This document shows, piece after piece, positions 1 through 9,262 of a DNA stretch of 64,000 bases. This DNA comes from Neorhizobium tomejilense (GTDB taxonomy: Bacteria; Pseudomonadota; Alphaproteobacteria; Rhizobiales; Rhizobiaceae): the NCBI GenBank assembly GCA_002968845.1, contig PVBG01000005.1, positions 307,958-371,957 on the forward strand. Direction: 5' to 3'. The position numbers and the translations under genes were made by a program. Positions within the stretch are counted from its first letter, which is position 1. The number at the start of each line of letters is the position of its first letter. The notes under the pieces are model-generated. The model did no database searches. It saw only the letters and a list, made by a program, of their open reading frames with translations, and was not told the DNA's origin.

Positions 1-60
1 GCCACATGGGGTGGAAGGCTATCGAGCTGACGTTGATATTGGTTGATCCTTACCGCCTAA

Positions 61-1362
61 TTAGGGATGTTCCGATAAATCGGGGACGAGAACGTTGCGA
101 TCCAAATCATATTTCTCCACCACAATTTGATTGCCCGAAGGGTAAAACGAGTTTTCGGGAAATCGGCGGATCGCTTTTAAATATGTAATATTGTCCTTGG
201 AGATCCATACCTCAGTTGATGCAGAAAATGTACTTCGCTGCCATTCTCCTTTGAAACGCATAGCGGCGATTCCATCGACCGTCTCATCACCCATGCGCAC
301 GCAGCCTTGAACGACGGGTCTTTTCCTCGCTGCGGGTGCTTCCCATCTCACCGTAAGAAGCAGGGGCCGACTTTTCCTCACCCAGGGTTCGTTGTTTCTG
401 CGTGTATAGTAGCTGCGATCGACGAATCGAGTTTCCATATCAAAAACCTCATTCCCGTCGGCTTCAATATGGGAAAAGTGCACCTTATAACGCCCGCTGT
501 TTACGGTTCGCATATAGGCGCGATTGACGAGGTCGCAGCTGGGATCCTCACCAACATCGCGCGATTCTGATTCATGTGACCTGGGGTCTTCAAACTCGCG
601 GCAAAGTAGCGCCGATTTGGCATTTGGACCACAGGACACGTAGCCTGGCTCGTCTTCATATGACAATACTTTAGTAATCACTCCGGATCTCAGCGCTTCG
701 GGCGTCTGGATGCGATACATGCCCTTTGGGGTTGCAAGTGCCATCATGGCAAACACTTCCCTGCTCACTCCCATCTCATCAAAGTACTTGGAAAGCTTTC
801 TGCCCATCGCCGCGTTGGTCTTGGCCGATACGCTCGTGATTTGATGGACGCCGACAGCGGCGCCAACCGCGGCGCTGCGGACTTTGCCTCCGGCGAGGGC
901 AAACGGGCACGCCGAAAAACAGTACGCACCTCCGGCGCGAACTTCACCTGCCGACCAGCCATCTTTCACGATCTGCTCTTGGCAGCGCGGGTCCAGCATC
1001 GGGCAATCTTTTAACTGTGTCCTTCCGACAGTGGTTTCCAATCCAGCAGTTCGTATCATCCGTCCAATGGAAAGAGCGGCATCGACATTGCCACCGTAAG
1101 ACTGGAATACGATGGGAAGTTTTCGGCTACCTAGCTTTTTCAAAAAAGTCCTGAAAAGCTTCGGTGTGTCAGCTGTAATATTCCCCTCGGCGGATACCCA
1201 TTGGATGCAAGTTTCTTGGCAATTGCCACTTTGCACCAGAACAAAATCCATGGGCCTTGTTGCAAGCAGGTGGTCGCTCGTCCCAGCTTGTGCACTATCA
1301 TTCGCGAATAGAACTAGGCCAGCAACGAAAAGGAAACTTAAAATGCGGTTGCGGCTTTTCAT
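61..1362 (-). CDS. Secreted ClpP-fold (COG3904-like) protein, function unknown
   Basis: 433 residues starting with ATG. A Sec signal peptide is visible at residues 1-26, with a hydrophobic core and an AQA cleavage site. The segment around residues 86-104 (SYGGN then AxSIGRMIR) is the glycine-rich strand typical of ClpP/crotonase-like periplasmic proteins. Ser150 in CFSAC and His173 in VGVHQI fit a Ser-His active site, but the acidic member of a triad was not identified. Many Cys residues (48, 52, 120, 127, 148, 152) suggest periplasmic disulfides. The C-terminal half has no recognised domain. By eye the gene has lower G+C than everything to its right, so recent transfer is possible. The fold call is moderate; substrate unknown. 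Confidence 0.7.
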   Translation of the reverse strand: MKSRNRILSFLFVAGLVLFANDSAQAGTSDHLLATRPMDFVLVQSGNCQETCIQWVSAEGNITADTPKLFRTFLKKLGSRKLPIVFQSYGGNVDAALSIGRMIRTAGLETTVGRTQLKDCPMLDPRCQEQIVKDGWSAGEVRAGGAYCFSACPFALAGGKVRSAAVGAAVGVHQITSVSAKTNAAMGRKLSKYFDEMGVSREVFAMMALATPKGMYRIQTPEALRSGVITKVLSYEDEPGYVSCGPNAKSALLCREFEDPRSHESESRDVGEDPSCDLVNRAYMRTVNSGRYKVHFSHIEADGNEVFDMETRFVDRSYYTRRNNEPWVRKSRPLLLTVRWEAPAARKRPVVQGCVRMGDETVDGIAAMRFKGEWQRSTFSASTEVWISKDNITYLKAIRRFPENSFYPSGNQIVVEKYDLDRNVLVPDLSEHP

Positions 1363-1482
1363 TACTAGCCCTTGAAAAAACTAAAACAATAAATTGAAGC
1401 ATATACAATGCAACCTGCATGTCAGCAAGGGAGCGTATTGCTCTCCTAGGACGCACAGCCGCCGCCAACTGGACGGCGTGCG

Positions 1483-1516
1483 AAAAAAGCCCGGCACGTT
1501 GAGAAACGGCCGGGCT
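1483..1516 (-). terminator. Rho-independent terminator of gcdH
   Basis: On the minus strand AGCCCGGC pairs with GCCGGGCT (arms 1509-1516 and 1488-1495, 13-nt loop) and is followed by six T. It lies just downstream of the glutaryl-CoA dehydrogenase stop codon. Confidence 0.8.
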
Positions 1517-1541
1517 AGTGGTCAAGGAGGGAATCCCTCGC

Positions 1542-2717
1542 TCAGAAAAACGCCTGGATACCGGTCTGAGCTCGGCCCAGGATCAGCGCGTGGACGTCAT
1601 GTGTGCCTTCATAGGTGTTGACCGTCTCCAGGTTCTGCGAATGGCGCATGACGTGGTACTCGATCTGGATGCCGTTGCCGCCGTGCATGTCGCGGGCTTG
1701 CCTCGCGATATCCAGTGCCTTGCCGCAATTGTTGCGCTTGACGATGGAGATCATTTCGGGCGCCATCTTGTGCTGGTCCATCAGCTGGCCGACGCGGAGC
1801 GAAGCCTGCAGGCCAAGGGTGATTTCGGTCTGCATGTCGGCGAGCTTCTTCTGGTAGAGTTGCATGCCGGCGAGCGGCTTGCCAAACTGCTTGCGGTCGA
1901 GGCCGTACTGGCGGGCGCGGAACCAGCAGTCTTCCGCCGCACCCATGACGCCCCAGGAGATGCCGTAGCGGGCGCGGTTGAGGCAGCCGAAGGGACCCTT
2001 GAGGCCCGAAACGTTCGGCAGGATCGCATCCTCGCCGACTTCGACGCTGTCCATGACGATCTCGCCGGTAATCGAGGCACGCAGCGACAGCTTGCCGCCG
2101 ATCTTCGGCGCCGAGAGACCTTTCATGCCCTTTTCGAGCACGAAGCCGCGGATCTCGTTGTTGTGGGCTTCCGATTTTGCCCAGACGACGAAGACGTCGG
2201 CGATCGGTGCGTTGGAAATCCACATCTTCGAACCGCGCAGGCGGTAACCGCCTTCGATCTTTTCGGCACGGGTTTTCATGCCGCCCGGATCGGAGCCGGC
2301 ATCCGGCTCGGTCAGGCCGAAACAGCCGATCAGTTCGCCCGAGACGAGGCCGGGCAGATACTTCTTTTTCTGCTCGTCGGAGCCGTAGGCGAAGATTGGA
2401 TAGATGACCAGCGAGGACTGCACGCTCATCATCGAGCGGTAGCCGCTGTCGATACGTTCGATCTCGCGGGCGACGAGGCCGTAGGCGACGTAGGAGGCGT
2501 TGGCTGCGCCATATTCTTCCGGCAGGGTCACACCGAGCAGGCCGGTTTGGCCCATCAGCTTGAAGAGGCCCTTGTCGGTCGTCTCGTCGAGATAGGCCTC
2601 CTGGACGCGCGGCAGGAGTTCGGCCTTGGCGAAGGCGGCCGCCGCGTCACGGATCATCCGCTCCTCGTCGGTCAACTGTTCTTCGAGAAGAAAGGGATCG
2701 TTCCAGGAAAAAGCCAA
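1542..2717 (-). CDS. gcdH: Glutaryl-CoA dehydrogenase
   Basis: 391 residues, full length for the acyl-CoA dehydrogenase family. FAD-dependent oxidative decarboxylation of glutaryl-CoA to crotonyl-CoA in lysine/tryptophan degradation. Visible features are the substrate-loop region [13 protein letters not shown], the flavin-domain segment [18 protein letters not shown], and the C-terminal [10 protein letters not shown], whose Glu (about residue 370) is the catalytic base of this subfamily. Monocistronic, with its own terminator, and divergent from the LysR gene at 2831. That pairing is common for gcdH and suggests the LysR protein controls it. Cytoplasmic. Confidence 0.93.
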   Translation of the reverse strand: MAFSWNDPFLLEEQLTDEERMIRDAAAAFAKAELLPRVQEAYLDETTDKGLFKLMGQTGLLGVTLPEEYGAANASYVAYGLVAREIERIDSGYRSMMSVQSSLVIYPIFAYGSDEQKKKYLPGLVSGELIGCFGLTEPDAGSDPGGMKTRAEKIEGGYRLRGSKMWISNAPIADVFVVWAKSEAHNNEIRGFVLEKGMKGLSAPKIGGKLSLRASITGEIVMDSVEVGEDAILPNVSGLKGPFGCLNRARYGISWGVMGAAEDCWFRARQYGLDRKQFGKPLAGMQLYQKKLADMQTEITLGLQASLRVGQLMDQHKMAPEMISIVKRNNCGKALDIARQARDMHGGNGIQIEYHVMRHSQNLETVNTYEGTHDVHALILGRAQTGIQAFF

Positions 2718-2830
2718 GGGTCCTGCCTCCGGTTTGAATTGGCAAATTGAAGTTTAAAGAATTATCGCCAGCACGGCGCCCGAGAGCAAGCACCGTTTAC
2801 TCATTAGGCCATGATCTATAGTAATAGGCT

Positions 2831-3763
2831 ATGGTCAGCCTCTCGCGAAAACTGCTCCCCTCCACCTCCGCGCTTGCGGCCTTCGATTCCGTCGCCCGGC
2901 TCGGTAGTTTCTCAGGTGCGGCGGAAGAGCTGTCGCTGACGCAAGGGGCGATCAGCCGGCAGGTTTCCGGCCTGGAGGAGCAGCTGGGGATCCAGCTTTT
3001 CGACCGTACCAGCCGCGGCGTCAGCCTCACTTCGGCGGGGGCGGATTATGCCAAGGTGGTGGCGAACGCACTGTCGCAGATCCGCTCCGCTTCATTGCAG
3101 GTCATGACCAAACGGCATAGCGATCAGCTGAACCTTGCGATCCTGCCGACTTTCGGCACCCGCTGGCTGATGCCGCGCATCCCGCAATTCGTCGCAAGGC
3201 ATCCGGAGATCACGCTCAATTTCGCCACCCGCATCGGGGTCTTCGATTTCGATCGCGACGGCATCGACATGGCGATCCACATAGGGCCCAGGGGTGAAAA
3301 GGGGCCGGACTGGCCGGGCGCGGAATGCACCTTCCTGATGGAGGAAATGGTGGCGCCGGTCTCGTCGCCGGCATTCCTCGCTTTGCACCCGATCAAAAAG
3401 GCCGAGGACCTGATGCGCATGCCGCTGCTGCACATGGCCTCTCGGCCGGGCGCCTGGAACCACTGGTTCGAAAGCCTCGGCATCAGCGGAACGCCGTCAC
3501 AGGGCATGCGCTTCGAACAGTTCGGCAACGTCGCCCAAGCCTGTATCGCAGGCCTCGGCGTTGCGCTGATGCCGCTTTTCCTGATCGACTCGGAGCTGGC
3601 GAGCGGCCAGCTTGTCGAAGCGTTCCCGCATCAGGTGACGAGCCCCAGCGCCTATTATGCGGTGGCGCCGCTCAGCAAGGTGGATTTTCGGCCGGTGGTG
3701 GCTTTTCGGGCGTGGTTGATCGAGGAGATCGGCCGGTATCGGGAAGAGGTTGTGGGCTGGTAG
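2831..3763 (+). CDS. LysR-family regulator (GcvA/GcdR-like), divergent from gcdH
   Basis: 310 residues. The N-terminal winged helix spans about residues 8-65, with LGSFSGAAEELSLTQGAISR as the recognition region followed by the linker QLGIQLFDR. The rest is a type 2 periplasmic-binding-like effector domain (about 90-300) of the GcvA subgroup. The intergenic space to gcdH is short (113 bp), with AT-rich partial repeats (ATTAGGC / ATAGGC near 2805-2828) that could hold a T-N11-A box. Likely role: effector-dependent control of gcdH and itself. The effector, possibly glutarate or glutaryl-CoA, is inference. Confidence 0.88.
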   Translation: MVSLSRKLLPSTSALAAFDSVARLGSFSGAAEELSLTQGAISRQVSGLEEQLGIQLFDRTSRGVSLTSAGADYAKVVANALSQIRSASLQVMTKRHSDQLNLAILPTFGTRWLMPRIPQFVARHPEITLNFATRIGVFDFDRDGIDMAIHIGPRGEKGPDWPGAECTFLMEEMVAPVSSPAFLALHPIKKAEDLMRMPLLHMASRPGAWNHWFESLGISGTPSQGMRFEQFGNVAQACIAGLGVALMPLFLIDSELASGQLVEAFPHQVTSPSAYYAVAPLSKVDFRPVVAFRAWLIEEIGRYREEVVGW

Positions 3764-3780
3764 AGCGGGTGCGGCATGTG

Positions 3781-3804
3781 ATCTCCCCCCCTTGTGGGGG
3801 AGAT
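3781..3804. repeat. Palindromic rhizobial intergenic repeat, copy 1
   Basis: ATCTCCCCC pairs with GGGGGAGAT around a 6-nt loop, between convergent genes, and is followed 15 bp later by GCCGCACCGGC. The same layout recurs at 22844, so this is probably a dispersed palindromic element that may also act as a bidirectional terminator. Confidence 0.6.
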
Positions 3805-3831
3805 TCTTGGGAGTTTGCCGCACCGGCTCGC

Positions 3832-5262
3832 CTACAGCCTCGGCCGCATGTCCAACCAATCGGTCGCAGCCTCATAAGCCAGCGCAATCTCCAGCACCGC
3901 CTTGTCGGCGCGCGGCCGGCCGATGATCTGGATGCCGGCGGGCAGGCCGTTGGCGCCAAAGCCGGCGGGCATGGCGGCGACCGGCAGGCCGGCCATCGAG
4001 GCGGGGACCACCACTTCCATCCAGCGGTGATAGGTGTCCATCGTCCGGCCGCCGATCTCCTTCGGCCAATGGGTTTCGGCATCGAAGGGGAAGACCTGGG
4101 CGGACGGCAGGATCAGGTAGTCGTACCGGTCGAACACGGTCAGCAGGTATTGATACCAGGCGCTGCGGCGTTTCGAGGCGAAATGCACCTCGCGCGCCGT
4201 CATGTCGAGCCCGCGCTCGATTTCCCAGATGATCTCGGGCTTCATCTTGGCGCGCTTTTCCGGATCGTCGTAGTTGTCGCGCATGCCGCTTGCGGTCAGC
4301 CAGCTGCGCAGCGTCGTCCAGGAGAGCCAGAGGTCGTCCATGTCGAAGTCCGGAGCAAACCTGTCCACCGTGCAGCCGATCCGTTCGAAAACCGGAAGCG
4401 TCGCGCGGCAGAGCTCCAGCACGCCGGGTTCGAACGGCAGGTAACCGCCGAGGTCGCCGAGCCAGGCGATGCGGGCGCCTGAAAAGTCGCGGCCGTCCTG
4501 CGGCGTCAGGTCCTCGGTCGGCAGGGATAGCGGATCGCGCGGATCGTAACCGGCCTGGGTCGAAAGCAGGGCGGCAATATCGCGCACCGTGCGGCCCATC
4601 GGTCCAAGGACGGAGAGCTGGCCCATGAAGTTCTCGAGCTTCAGGGAGGAGGGGACACGGCCGAAACTCGGGCGAAAACCGACGACATTGTTGAAGGCCG
4701 CGGGGTTGCGCAGCGAGCCCATCATGTCTCCGCCATCCGCGACCGGCAGGAGGTGTGCCGAAAGGGCCGCCGCCGCGCCGCCGCTCGAACCGCCGACCGT
4801 CTTGGTCAGGTCGTAGGGGTTCCTGGTGACACCGTGCACCGGATTGTAGCTCTGCGAGCCGAGCCCCTGTTCCGGTGTGTTGGTCTTGCCGATGATGATC
4901 GCGCCGGCCGCGCGAATGCGCTCGACTATCACCTCGTCCTTCTCAGGCACGAAATCGGCAAAGATCGGCGAGCCATAGGTGCAGCGGATGCCCTTCACTT
5001 CGCAGAGATCCTTGATGGCGATCGGCATTCCCTGCATCCAGCCGTGCGATTTGCCAGAGGCAAGCTCTGCGTCGCGTTCCGTGGCTTCGGTCAGAAGCTC
5101 TTCCCGGCTGCGCAGGCTGACGATCGCGTTGATTGCGGGATTGAGCCTGTCGATCCGTTCGAGATAGGCCGTCATCACTCCGGCGCAGGAGGCCCGGCCA
5201 TCGTGGATCGCTTGCGAAAGTGCTGTCGCGGAAAGGCCGGTTATCTCGTCGCCCTGCATCAC
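3832..5262 (-). CDS. Amidase (amidase signature family)
   Basis: 476 residues, usual length for a Ser-cisSer-Lys amidase. The catalytic Lys lies in PIAIKDLCEVKG near residue 85. The Gly/Ser-rich signature begins with GGSSGGAAAAL and the nucleophilic Ser lies in DMMGSLRNPA, where the usual DxGGS is replaced by DMMGS; this variant seems typical of a subgroup rather than damage. It hydrolyses an unidentified carboxamide in the cytoplasm. It stands alone, convergent with the LysR gene and divergent from the LacI gene at 5412. Confidence 0.88.
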   Translation of the reverse strand: MMQGDEITGLSATALSQAIHDGRASCAGVMTAYLERIDRLNPAINAIVSLRSREELLTEATERDAELASGKSHGWMQGMPIAIKDLCEVKGIRCTYGSPIFADFVPEKDEVIVERIRAAGAIIIGKTNTPEQGLGSQSYNPVHGVTRNPYDLTKTVGGSSGGAAAALSAHLLPVADGGDMMGSLRNPAAFNNVVGFRPSFGRVPSSLKLENFMGQLSVLGPMGRTVRDIAALLSTQAGYDPRDPLSLPTEDLTPQDGRDFSGARIAWLGDLGGYLPFEPGVLELCRATLPVFERIGCTVDRFAPDFDMDDLWLSWTTLRSWLTASGMRDNYDDPEKRAKMKPEIIWEIERGLDMTAREVHFASKRRSAWYQYLLTVFDRYDYLILPSAQVFPFDAETHWPKEIGGRTMDTYHRWMEVVVPASMAGLPVAAMPAGFGANGLPAGIQIIGRPRADKAVLEIALAYEAATDWLDMRPRL

Positions 5263-5387
5263 TGTTTCCTCATGGATATCCGAGGATTTCCACAGGTCGG
5301 GGCGGGGAAGTCAAGCCCGCATGTGGGGATATCCGGACTGGCATTTACAAACGACTCGACAAAGGTCGTTGATCAAAGTATTCGTGC

Positions 5388-5399
5388 TTAAACGTTTAA
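5388..5399. promoter_or_regulatory. LacI-type operator
   Basis: TTAAACGTTTAA is a perfect 12-bp palindrome centred on CG, the standard form of a LacI/GalR-family operator. It ends 12 bp before the start codon of the LacI-family gene, so binding would block transcription of regulator and importer together. Confidence 0.7.
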
Positions 5400-5411
5400 T
5401 CAGAGCATGAT

Positions 5412-6509
5412 ATGGCTTCACCCCGTCCCGGACCGAACATGAGCGCCATCGCTGCCGCCCTTGGCGTGTCGGCGGCGACCGTGTCGAATGCGCTTTCCGG
5501 CAAGGGACGGGTGTCTCCGGAGCTTATCGAGAAGGTTCGGGCCAAGGCAAGCGAGCTCGGTTATGTGCCGAGCCTGACCGCCCGGGCGCTGCGCACCGGC
5601 CGCACCGGCGTGCTCGGCCTTGTCCTCCCGGATATCGCCAACCCGCTCTTCCCGCAGATTGCCCAGGCGATCGAGAACGCCGCCGCGAATGCCGGCTACG
5701 GCGTGCTCATCGCCGACTCCCGCGGCGATATCGCGGCGCAGACCGAGGCGATCGGGCGGCTTCTGGAACGCGGCGTCGACGGCATGGTCATCGTTCCCCG
5801 GCGCGGCACGCGGATCGCCGATGTCGGCTGTCCCGTTGCCGTCATCGATACGCCCTCAACGCCCGGCAATACCGTTTCGGCCGACCATTGGGACGGCGGC
5901 AGCCAGATGGGCCGCCATCTTGCGGAGCTCGGCCATCGCAAGGTGCTGCTGATCGGCACCAGCGCCTCCTCGAACGTGCAGAACGACCGTATCGGCGGGC
6001 TGAAAGCCGGCCTCGGTGCGCAGGTCGAATGCGATACGATGTGGATCGAGAAAGTCGAGGCGGTTTCGGGCGAAGGCTGCCCGCTCGGTCTGGCGGACAA
6101 GGCCAGGGCGGGTTTTACGGCCTTTGCAGCCGTCTCCGACCTTTCGGCGCTTCGGGCGCTGACGGAGCTGCAGCGCGCCGGCATCGGCGTGCCGGAAACG
6201 GTCAGCGTCACCGGTTTCGACGACCTCATCTGGTCGGCGGTGGTCACGCCGGCGCTCACCACGGTACGCATGGACATGGCGACGATCGCCGATCTGGCGA
6301 TTGCCGCGCTGATCCGCGCGATCGAGCCCGAGGGAGAGACCGAGAACGGAGCCGAGGAGGTTTCGACCGGCAACGTTACCTCCGAGACGGATCGCGTCCC
6401 GATGCAGCTCATCGTGCGCCAGTCGACGGCCGCCCCGCAGACCGGTCGCACTCCGAATTTGCATGCCCCAACCCCCAACAAGCCGACAGCAGGAGAAATC
6501 ACATCATGA
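5412..6509 (+). CDS. LacI-family transcriptional regulator of the purine/ABC cassette
   Basis: 365 residues. The N-terminal LacI helix-turn-helix and hinge helix span about residues 10-60 (SAIAAALGVSAATVSNAL, then SLTARALRTGRTGVLGLV). The periplasmic-binding-like effector domain follows, with the C-terminal segment SVTGFDDLIWSAVVTPALTTVR. The last 50 residues run past the usual family end. The stop overlaps the next start as ATGA, so it is cotranscribed with the importer. Likely a repressor responding to the imported solute or a purine product. Confidence 0.9.
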   Translation: MASPRPGPNMSAIAAALGVSAATVSNALSGKGRVSPELIEKVRAKASELGYVPSLTARALRTGRTGVLGLVLPDIANPLFPQIAQAIENAAANAGYGVLIADSRGDIAAQTEAIGRLLERGVDGMVIVPRRGTRIADVGCPVAVIDTPSTPGNTVSADHWDGGSQMGRHLAELGHRKVLLIGTSASSNVQNDRIGGLKAGLGAQVECDTMWIEKVEAVSGEGCPLGLADKARAGFTAFAAVSDLSALRALTELQRAGIGVPETVSVTGFDDLIWSAVVTPALTTVRMDMATIADLAIAALIRAIEPEGETENGAEEVSTGNVTSETDRVPMQLIVRQSTAAPQTGRTPNLHAPTPNKPTAGEITS

Positions 6510-7540
6510 ACAAGGTCATTCTTGCGTCGGGCACCGCCCTGATGCTCACCATGGGTGCCGCGCAGACCCCGGCCTTCGCCCAGGAAAAGACGCTGACGAT
6601 TTCCGTCTATGCGTTGGCCCAGGACGAATACAAGCAGATCGTCTACGATCCCTTCCAGAAGATCTGCGGCTGCAAGCTGGTCGTCGAGACCGGCAACAGC
6701 GTCGAGCGCCTCGCCAAGATGGAGGCCAACAAGGCTAACCCGGTCGTCGACATGGCCGTCATCTCGATGGCGGATGCGCTCGCCGCCTCGCGCGCCGGCC
6801 TGACCGACAAGATCGATACCTCCAAGCTCTCGAACTTCAGCAAGCTCTATGACGTTGCCAAAAATCCGAACGGCGACGGCATGAGCGTCGGCTACACGTT
6901 CTATGCAACCTCGATCGCCTACCGTTCGGACAAGATGAAGATCGACAGCTGGGCCGATCTGCTGAAGCCGGAATATGCAAGCCACGTCGCATGGCCGAAC
7001 GTCACCACCAACCAGGGCCCGCCGGCGCTCTACATGCTGGGCCTGGCGCTCGCCAAGGATACGCCGGACCTGAAGGCCCCGATCGAAGCGGTCGGCGCCA
7101 AGAAGGGCGAGATCGTCACCTTCTATGAGAAGTCGTCGCAGCTGGTGCAGCTGATGCAGCAGGAAGAAATCTGGGCAGCGCCGATCGGCCGCTTCACCTG
7201 GGCGCCCTTCACCAAGCTCGGCTTCCCGATCGCCTGGGCCACACCGAAGGAAGGCCAGACGGGCGGCATGAACGTCATGACGGTCACCAAGGGCTCCAAG
7301 AACCGCGACCTCGCGCTGCAGTTCATGGATTTCTGGCTCTCGACCGAAGTCCAGACCAAGCTCGCCGAAAAGCTGATCGACAGCCCGTCCAACAAGGACG
7401 TCAAGCTTCCCGAAGCGATTGCCAATAACCTCACCTATGGCGAGGAAACGGCAAAGAGCCTGAAGCTGATCCCGTCCGCCGTCGCACTCGACAACCGTGC
7501 CGGCTGGATCAAGACCTGGAACGAGAAGGTCGGCCAGTAA
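6506..7540 (+). CDS. ABC importer substrate-binding protein (PotD-like)
   Basis: 344 residues. The ATG overlapping the LacI stop gives a clean signal peptide (residues 1-25, ending AFAQ), so this start is preferred over longer in-frame options. Mature chain: TLTISVYALAQDEYKQIVYDP, the putrescine/iron-type extracellular solute-binding fold. Periplasmic; captures the ligand for the two permeases and ATPase that follow. The class is usually used for polyamines, ferric ion or small organic solutes. The purine enzymes in the same operon suggest a nucleobase or nucleoside-like ligand, which is inference. Confidence 0.87.
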   Translation: MNKVILASGTALMLTMGAAQTPAFAQEKTLTISVYALAQDEYKQIVYDPFQKICGCKLVVETGNSVERLAKMEANKANPVVDMAVISMADALAASRAGLTDKIDTSKLSNFSKLYDVAKNPNGDGMSVGYTFYATSIAYRSDKMKIDSWADLLKPEYASHVAWPNVTTNQGPPALYMLGLALAKDTPDLKAPIEAVGAKKGEIVTFYEKSSQLVQLMQQEEIWAAPIGRFTWAPFTKLGFPIAWATPKEGQTGGMNVMTVTKGSKNRDLALQFMDFWLSTEVQTKLAEKLIDSPSNKDVKLPEAIANNLTYGEETAKSLKLIPSAVALDNRAGWIKTWNEKVGQ

Positions 7541-7577
7541 GGGCCAACGCAACCACGGAATAGCCTCCCAAGGCTGA

Positions 7578-7614
7578 GGGATGCGGGCAGCGCGCGAATG
7601 CCTGCCCGCATCCC
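7578..7614 (+). repeat. Strong hairpin between binding protein and permease
   Basis: GGGATGCGGGCAG (7578-7590) pairs perfectly with CTGCCCGCATCCC (7602-7614) around an 11-nt loop. There is no T tract, so it looks like an mRNA 3'-end stabiliser or partial attenuator. Compare 33119 and 41664. Confidence 0.75.
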
Positions 7615-7640
7615 GACTCATTGAACAGGATCGAACCACC

Positions 7641-8483
7641 ATGTTCCAGAACAGGGCTGAAGCGCTGGCACTTGCGCTGCCGGCCGCGATCTTCGCGGCG
7701 GCGGTGTTTCTCGTGCCTGTGGTGATCCTGCTATCGGATGGATTTCGCGTGCCGACCGGCGGCTGGACGATTTCCGCCTATACGGATTTCTTCTCCAACT
7801 CGCTGAACCAGACGGTCTTCCTGCGCACGCTCCGGCTCGGTGCCCTCGTTACCATCGCCTCGGCGGTGATCGGTTATGCGGCGGCGTTCGCGATCGTCAG
7901 CCTGGAACCCGGCGCCAAAGGCAAGGTCACAGGCCTCGTGGTGCTGCCGCTGATGATCTCGCCGGTCGCCCGCACCTATGCCTGGATCGTCATCCTCGGC
8001 CGCACCGGCATCGTCAATCAGGCTTTCCAGGCGCTCGGCATCACCGAAGCGCCGCTGCGTATCCTGTTCTCGGAGACGGCTATTTTCATCGGCCTCTTAC
8101 AGCTCTTCCTGCCGCTGATGATCATCTCGCTGATCTCGGCGCTCGAAAACATGCCGAAAGATGCCATTCCGGCTGCGCGCGTACTCGGCGCCAACTGGTT
8201 CCAGGTGTTCTGGAAGGTCGTGCTGCCGCTCACCAAGGAAGGCCTGGTCGTCGGCGGCACGCTGGTCTTCACCGGCTCGCTGACCGCCTATATCACCCCC
8301 GCCATCCTCGGCGGCTCAAAGGTGCTGATGCTGGAAACGCTGCTCTACCAGCAGGTCGCGGTCTCCAACAATTTCGTCGCTGCGAGCGTCATTGCCTTTA
8401 TCCTGATCGTCATGAGCTTTGCCGCCAACATCCTTCTCAAGCGGGTCGCCACGGCGCGCAACAAGCAGAGGAGCCAGGCATGA
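7641..8483 (+). CDS. ABC importer permease 1 (PotB-like)
   Basis: 280 residues, six predicted membrane helices. The EAA-type cytoplasmic loop is at about residues 170-195 (ALENMPKDAIPAARVLGANW, then FWKVVLPLTKEG). ATG at 7641 was chosen because the upstream extension is not hydrophobic and lies inside the hairpin. Inner membrane; pairs with the permease at 8480, whose start overlaps this stop by 4 bp. Confidence 0.88.
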   Translation: MFQNRAEALALALPAAIFAAAVFLVPVVILLSDGFRVPTGGWTISAYTDFFSNSLNQTVFLRTLRLGALVTIASAVIGYAAAFAIVSLEPGAKGKVTGLVVLPLMISPVARTYAWIVILGRTGIVNQAFQALGITEAPLRILFSETAIFIGLLQLFLPLMIISLISALENMPKDAIPAARVLGANWFQVFWKVVLPLTKEGLVVGGTLVFTGSLTAYITPAILGGSKVLMLETLLYQQVAVSNNFVAASVIAFILIVMSFAANILLKRVATARNKQRSQA

Positions 8484-9262
8484 CGCTGCGCAGCCTCTTC
8501 ATTCCGATCACGCTCCTCCTGGTGATCGCCTTCCTGATCGGGCCGTTCCTGATCATCGTCGCGGCATCCTTCTCGGCGGGCGAGACGCTTGCCTTCCCGC
8601 CGCAGGGATTTTCGCTGCGCTGGATCGCCAAGGTCTTCACGGTCGAGAGTTTCCGCGCCTCGTTCGGCATGTCGCTGTTTTTGGCGATCGGCGGCACGGC
8701 GGCGGCGCTTGTCCTCGGCATTCCGGCCTCCTATGCGCTGTCGCGCTACAAGCTGCCGGGAGCGGAGATCGTCCGCACCGTCGTCTCGGCGCCGATCATC
8801 GTGCCGGGCATCATCGTCGGCCTGGCGCTGCTGCGCTACATCGTCGTGCCGTTCCAGGTCGGCATCACGCTGGCGCTGTTCCTCGCCCATACGGCGCTGG
8901 TCCTGCCCTATGCGGTCCGGGTCGTCTCCGCCAGCCTCGACAACCTGCGCTCCGATATCGAGGAAGCGGCGGTGCTGCTCGGTTCCTCGCGGCTCGGCGC
9001 TTTCTTCCGGGTGGTGATGCCGAACATCCGCGGCGGCATCATGTCGGCCTTCATCCTCGGCTTCGTCACCAGCTTCAACCAGGTGCCGGTATCGCTGTTC
9101 CTCTCGGGGCCAGGCGTGCGCACCCTGCCGGTCGACATGATCGCCTATATGGAAATCGTCTTCGATCCCTCCGTCGCAGCGCTTTCGTCGCTGCTCGCCT
9201 TCCTCTCCATCGGCATCGTTTTTATTGCCGAACGTTTCCTGGGGTTCTCCCGCTATGTCTGA
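8480..9262 (+). CDS. ABC importer permease 2 (PotC-like)
   Basis: 260 residues with about six membrane helices. Its EAA loop is DIEEAAVLLGSSRLGAFFRV followed by VMPNIRGGI. ATGA overlap with permease 1 and 8-bp overlap with the ATPase gene indicate tight translational coupling. Forms the second half of the inner-membrane channel. Confidence 0.88.
   Translation: MTLRSLFIPITLLLVIAFLIGPFLIIVAASFSAGETLAFPPQGFSLRWIAKVFTVESFRASFGMSLFLAIGGTAAALVLGIPASYALSRYKLPGAEIVRTVVSAPIIVPGIIVGLALLRYIVVPFQVGITLALFLAHTALVLPYAVRVVSASLDNLRSDIEEAAVLLGSSRLGAFFRVVMPNIRGGIMSAFILGFVTSFNQVPVSLFLSGPGVRTLPVDMIAYMEIVFDPSVAALSSLLAFLSIGIVFIAERFLGFSRYV

Noticed and set aside
6..188. 60-codon frame at the left edge
   Set aside because: Mostly antisense to the 3' end of the secreted ClpP-fold gene; no supporting motif.
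1518..2750. 410-codon open frame on the plus strand over gcdH
   Set aside because: Antisense shadow of a clear glutaryl-CoA dehydrogenase; no family likeness and composition typical of reversed GC-rich codons.
5696..7642. 648-codon minus-strand frame over the LacI and binding-protein genes
   Set aside because: It spans two real genes and their junction in antisense; residue composition is that of a shadow frame.
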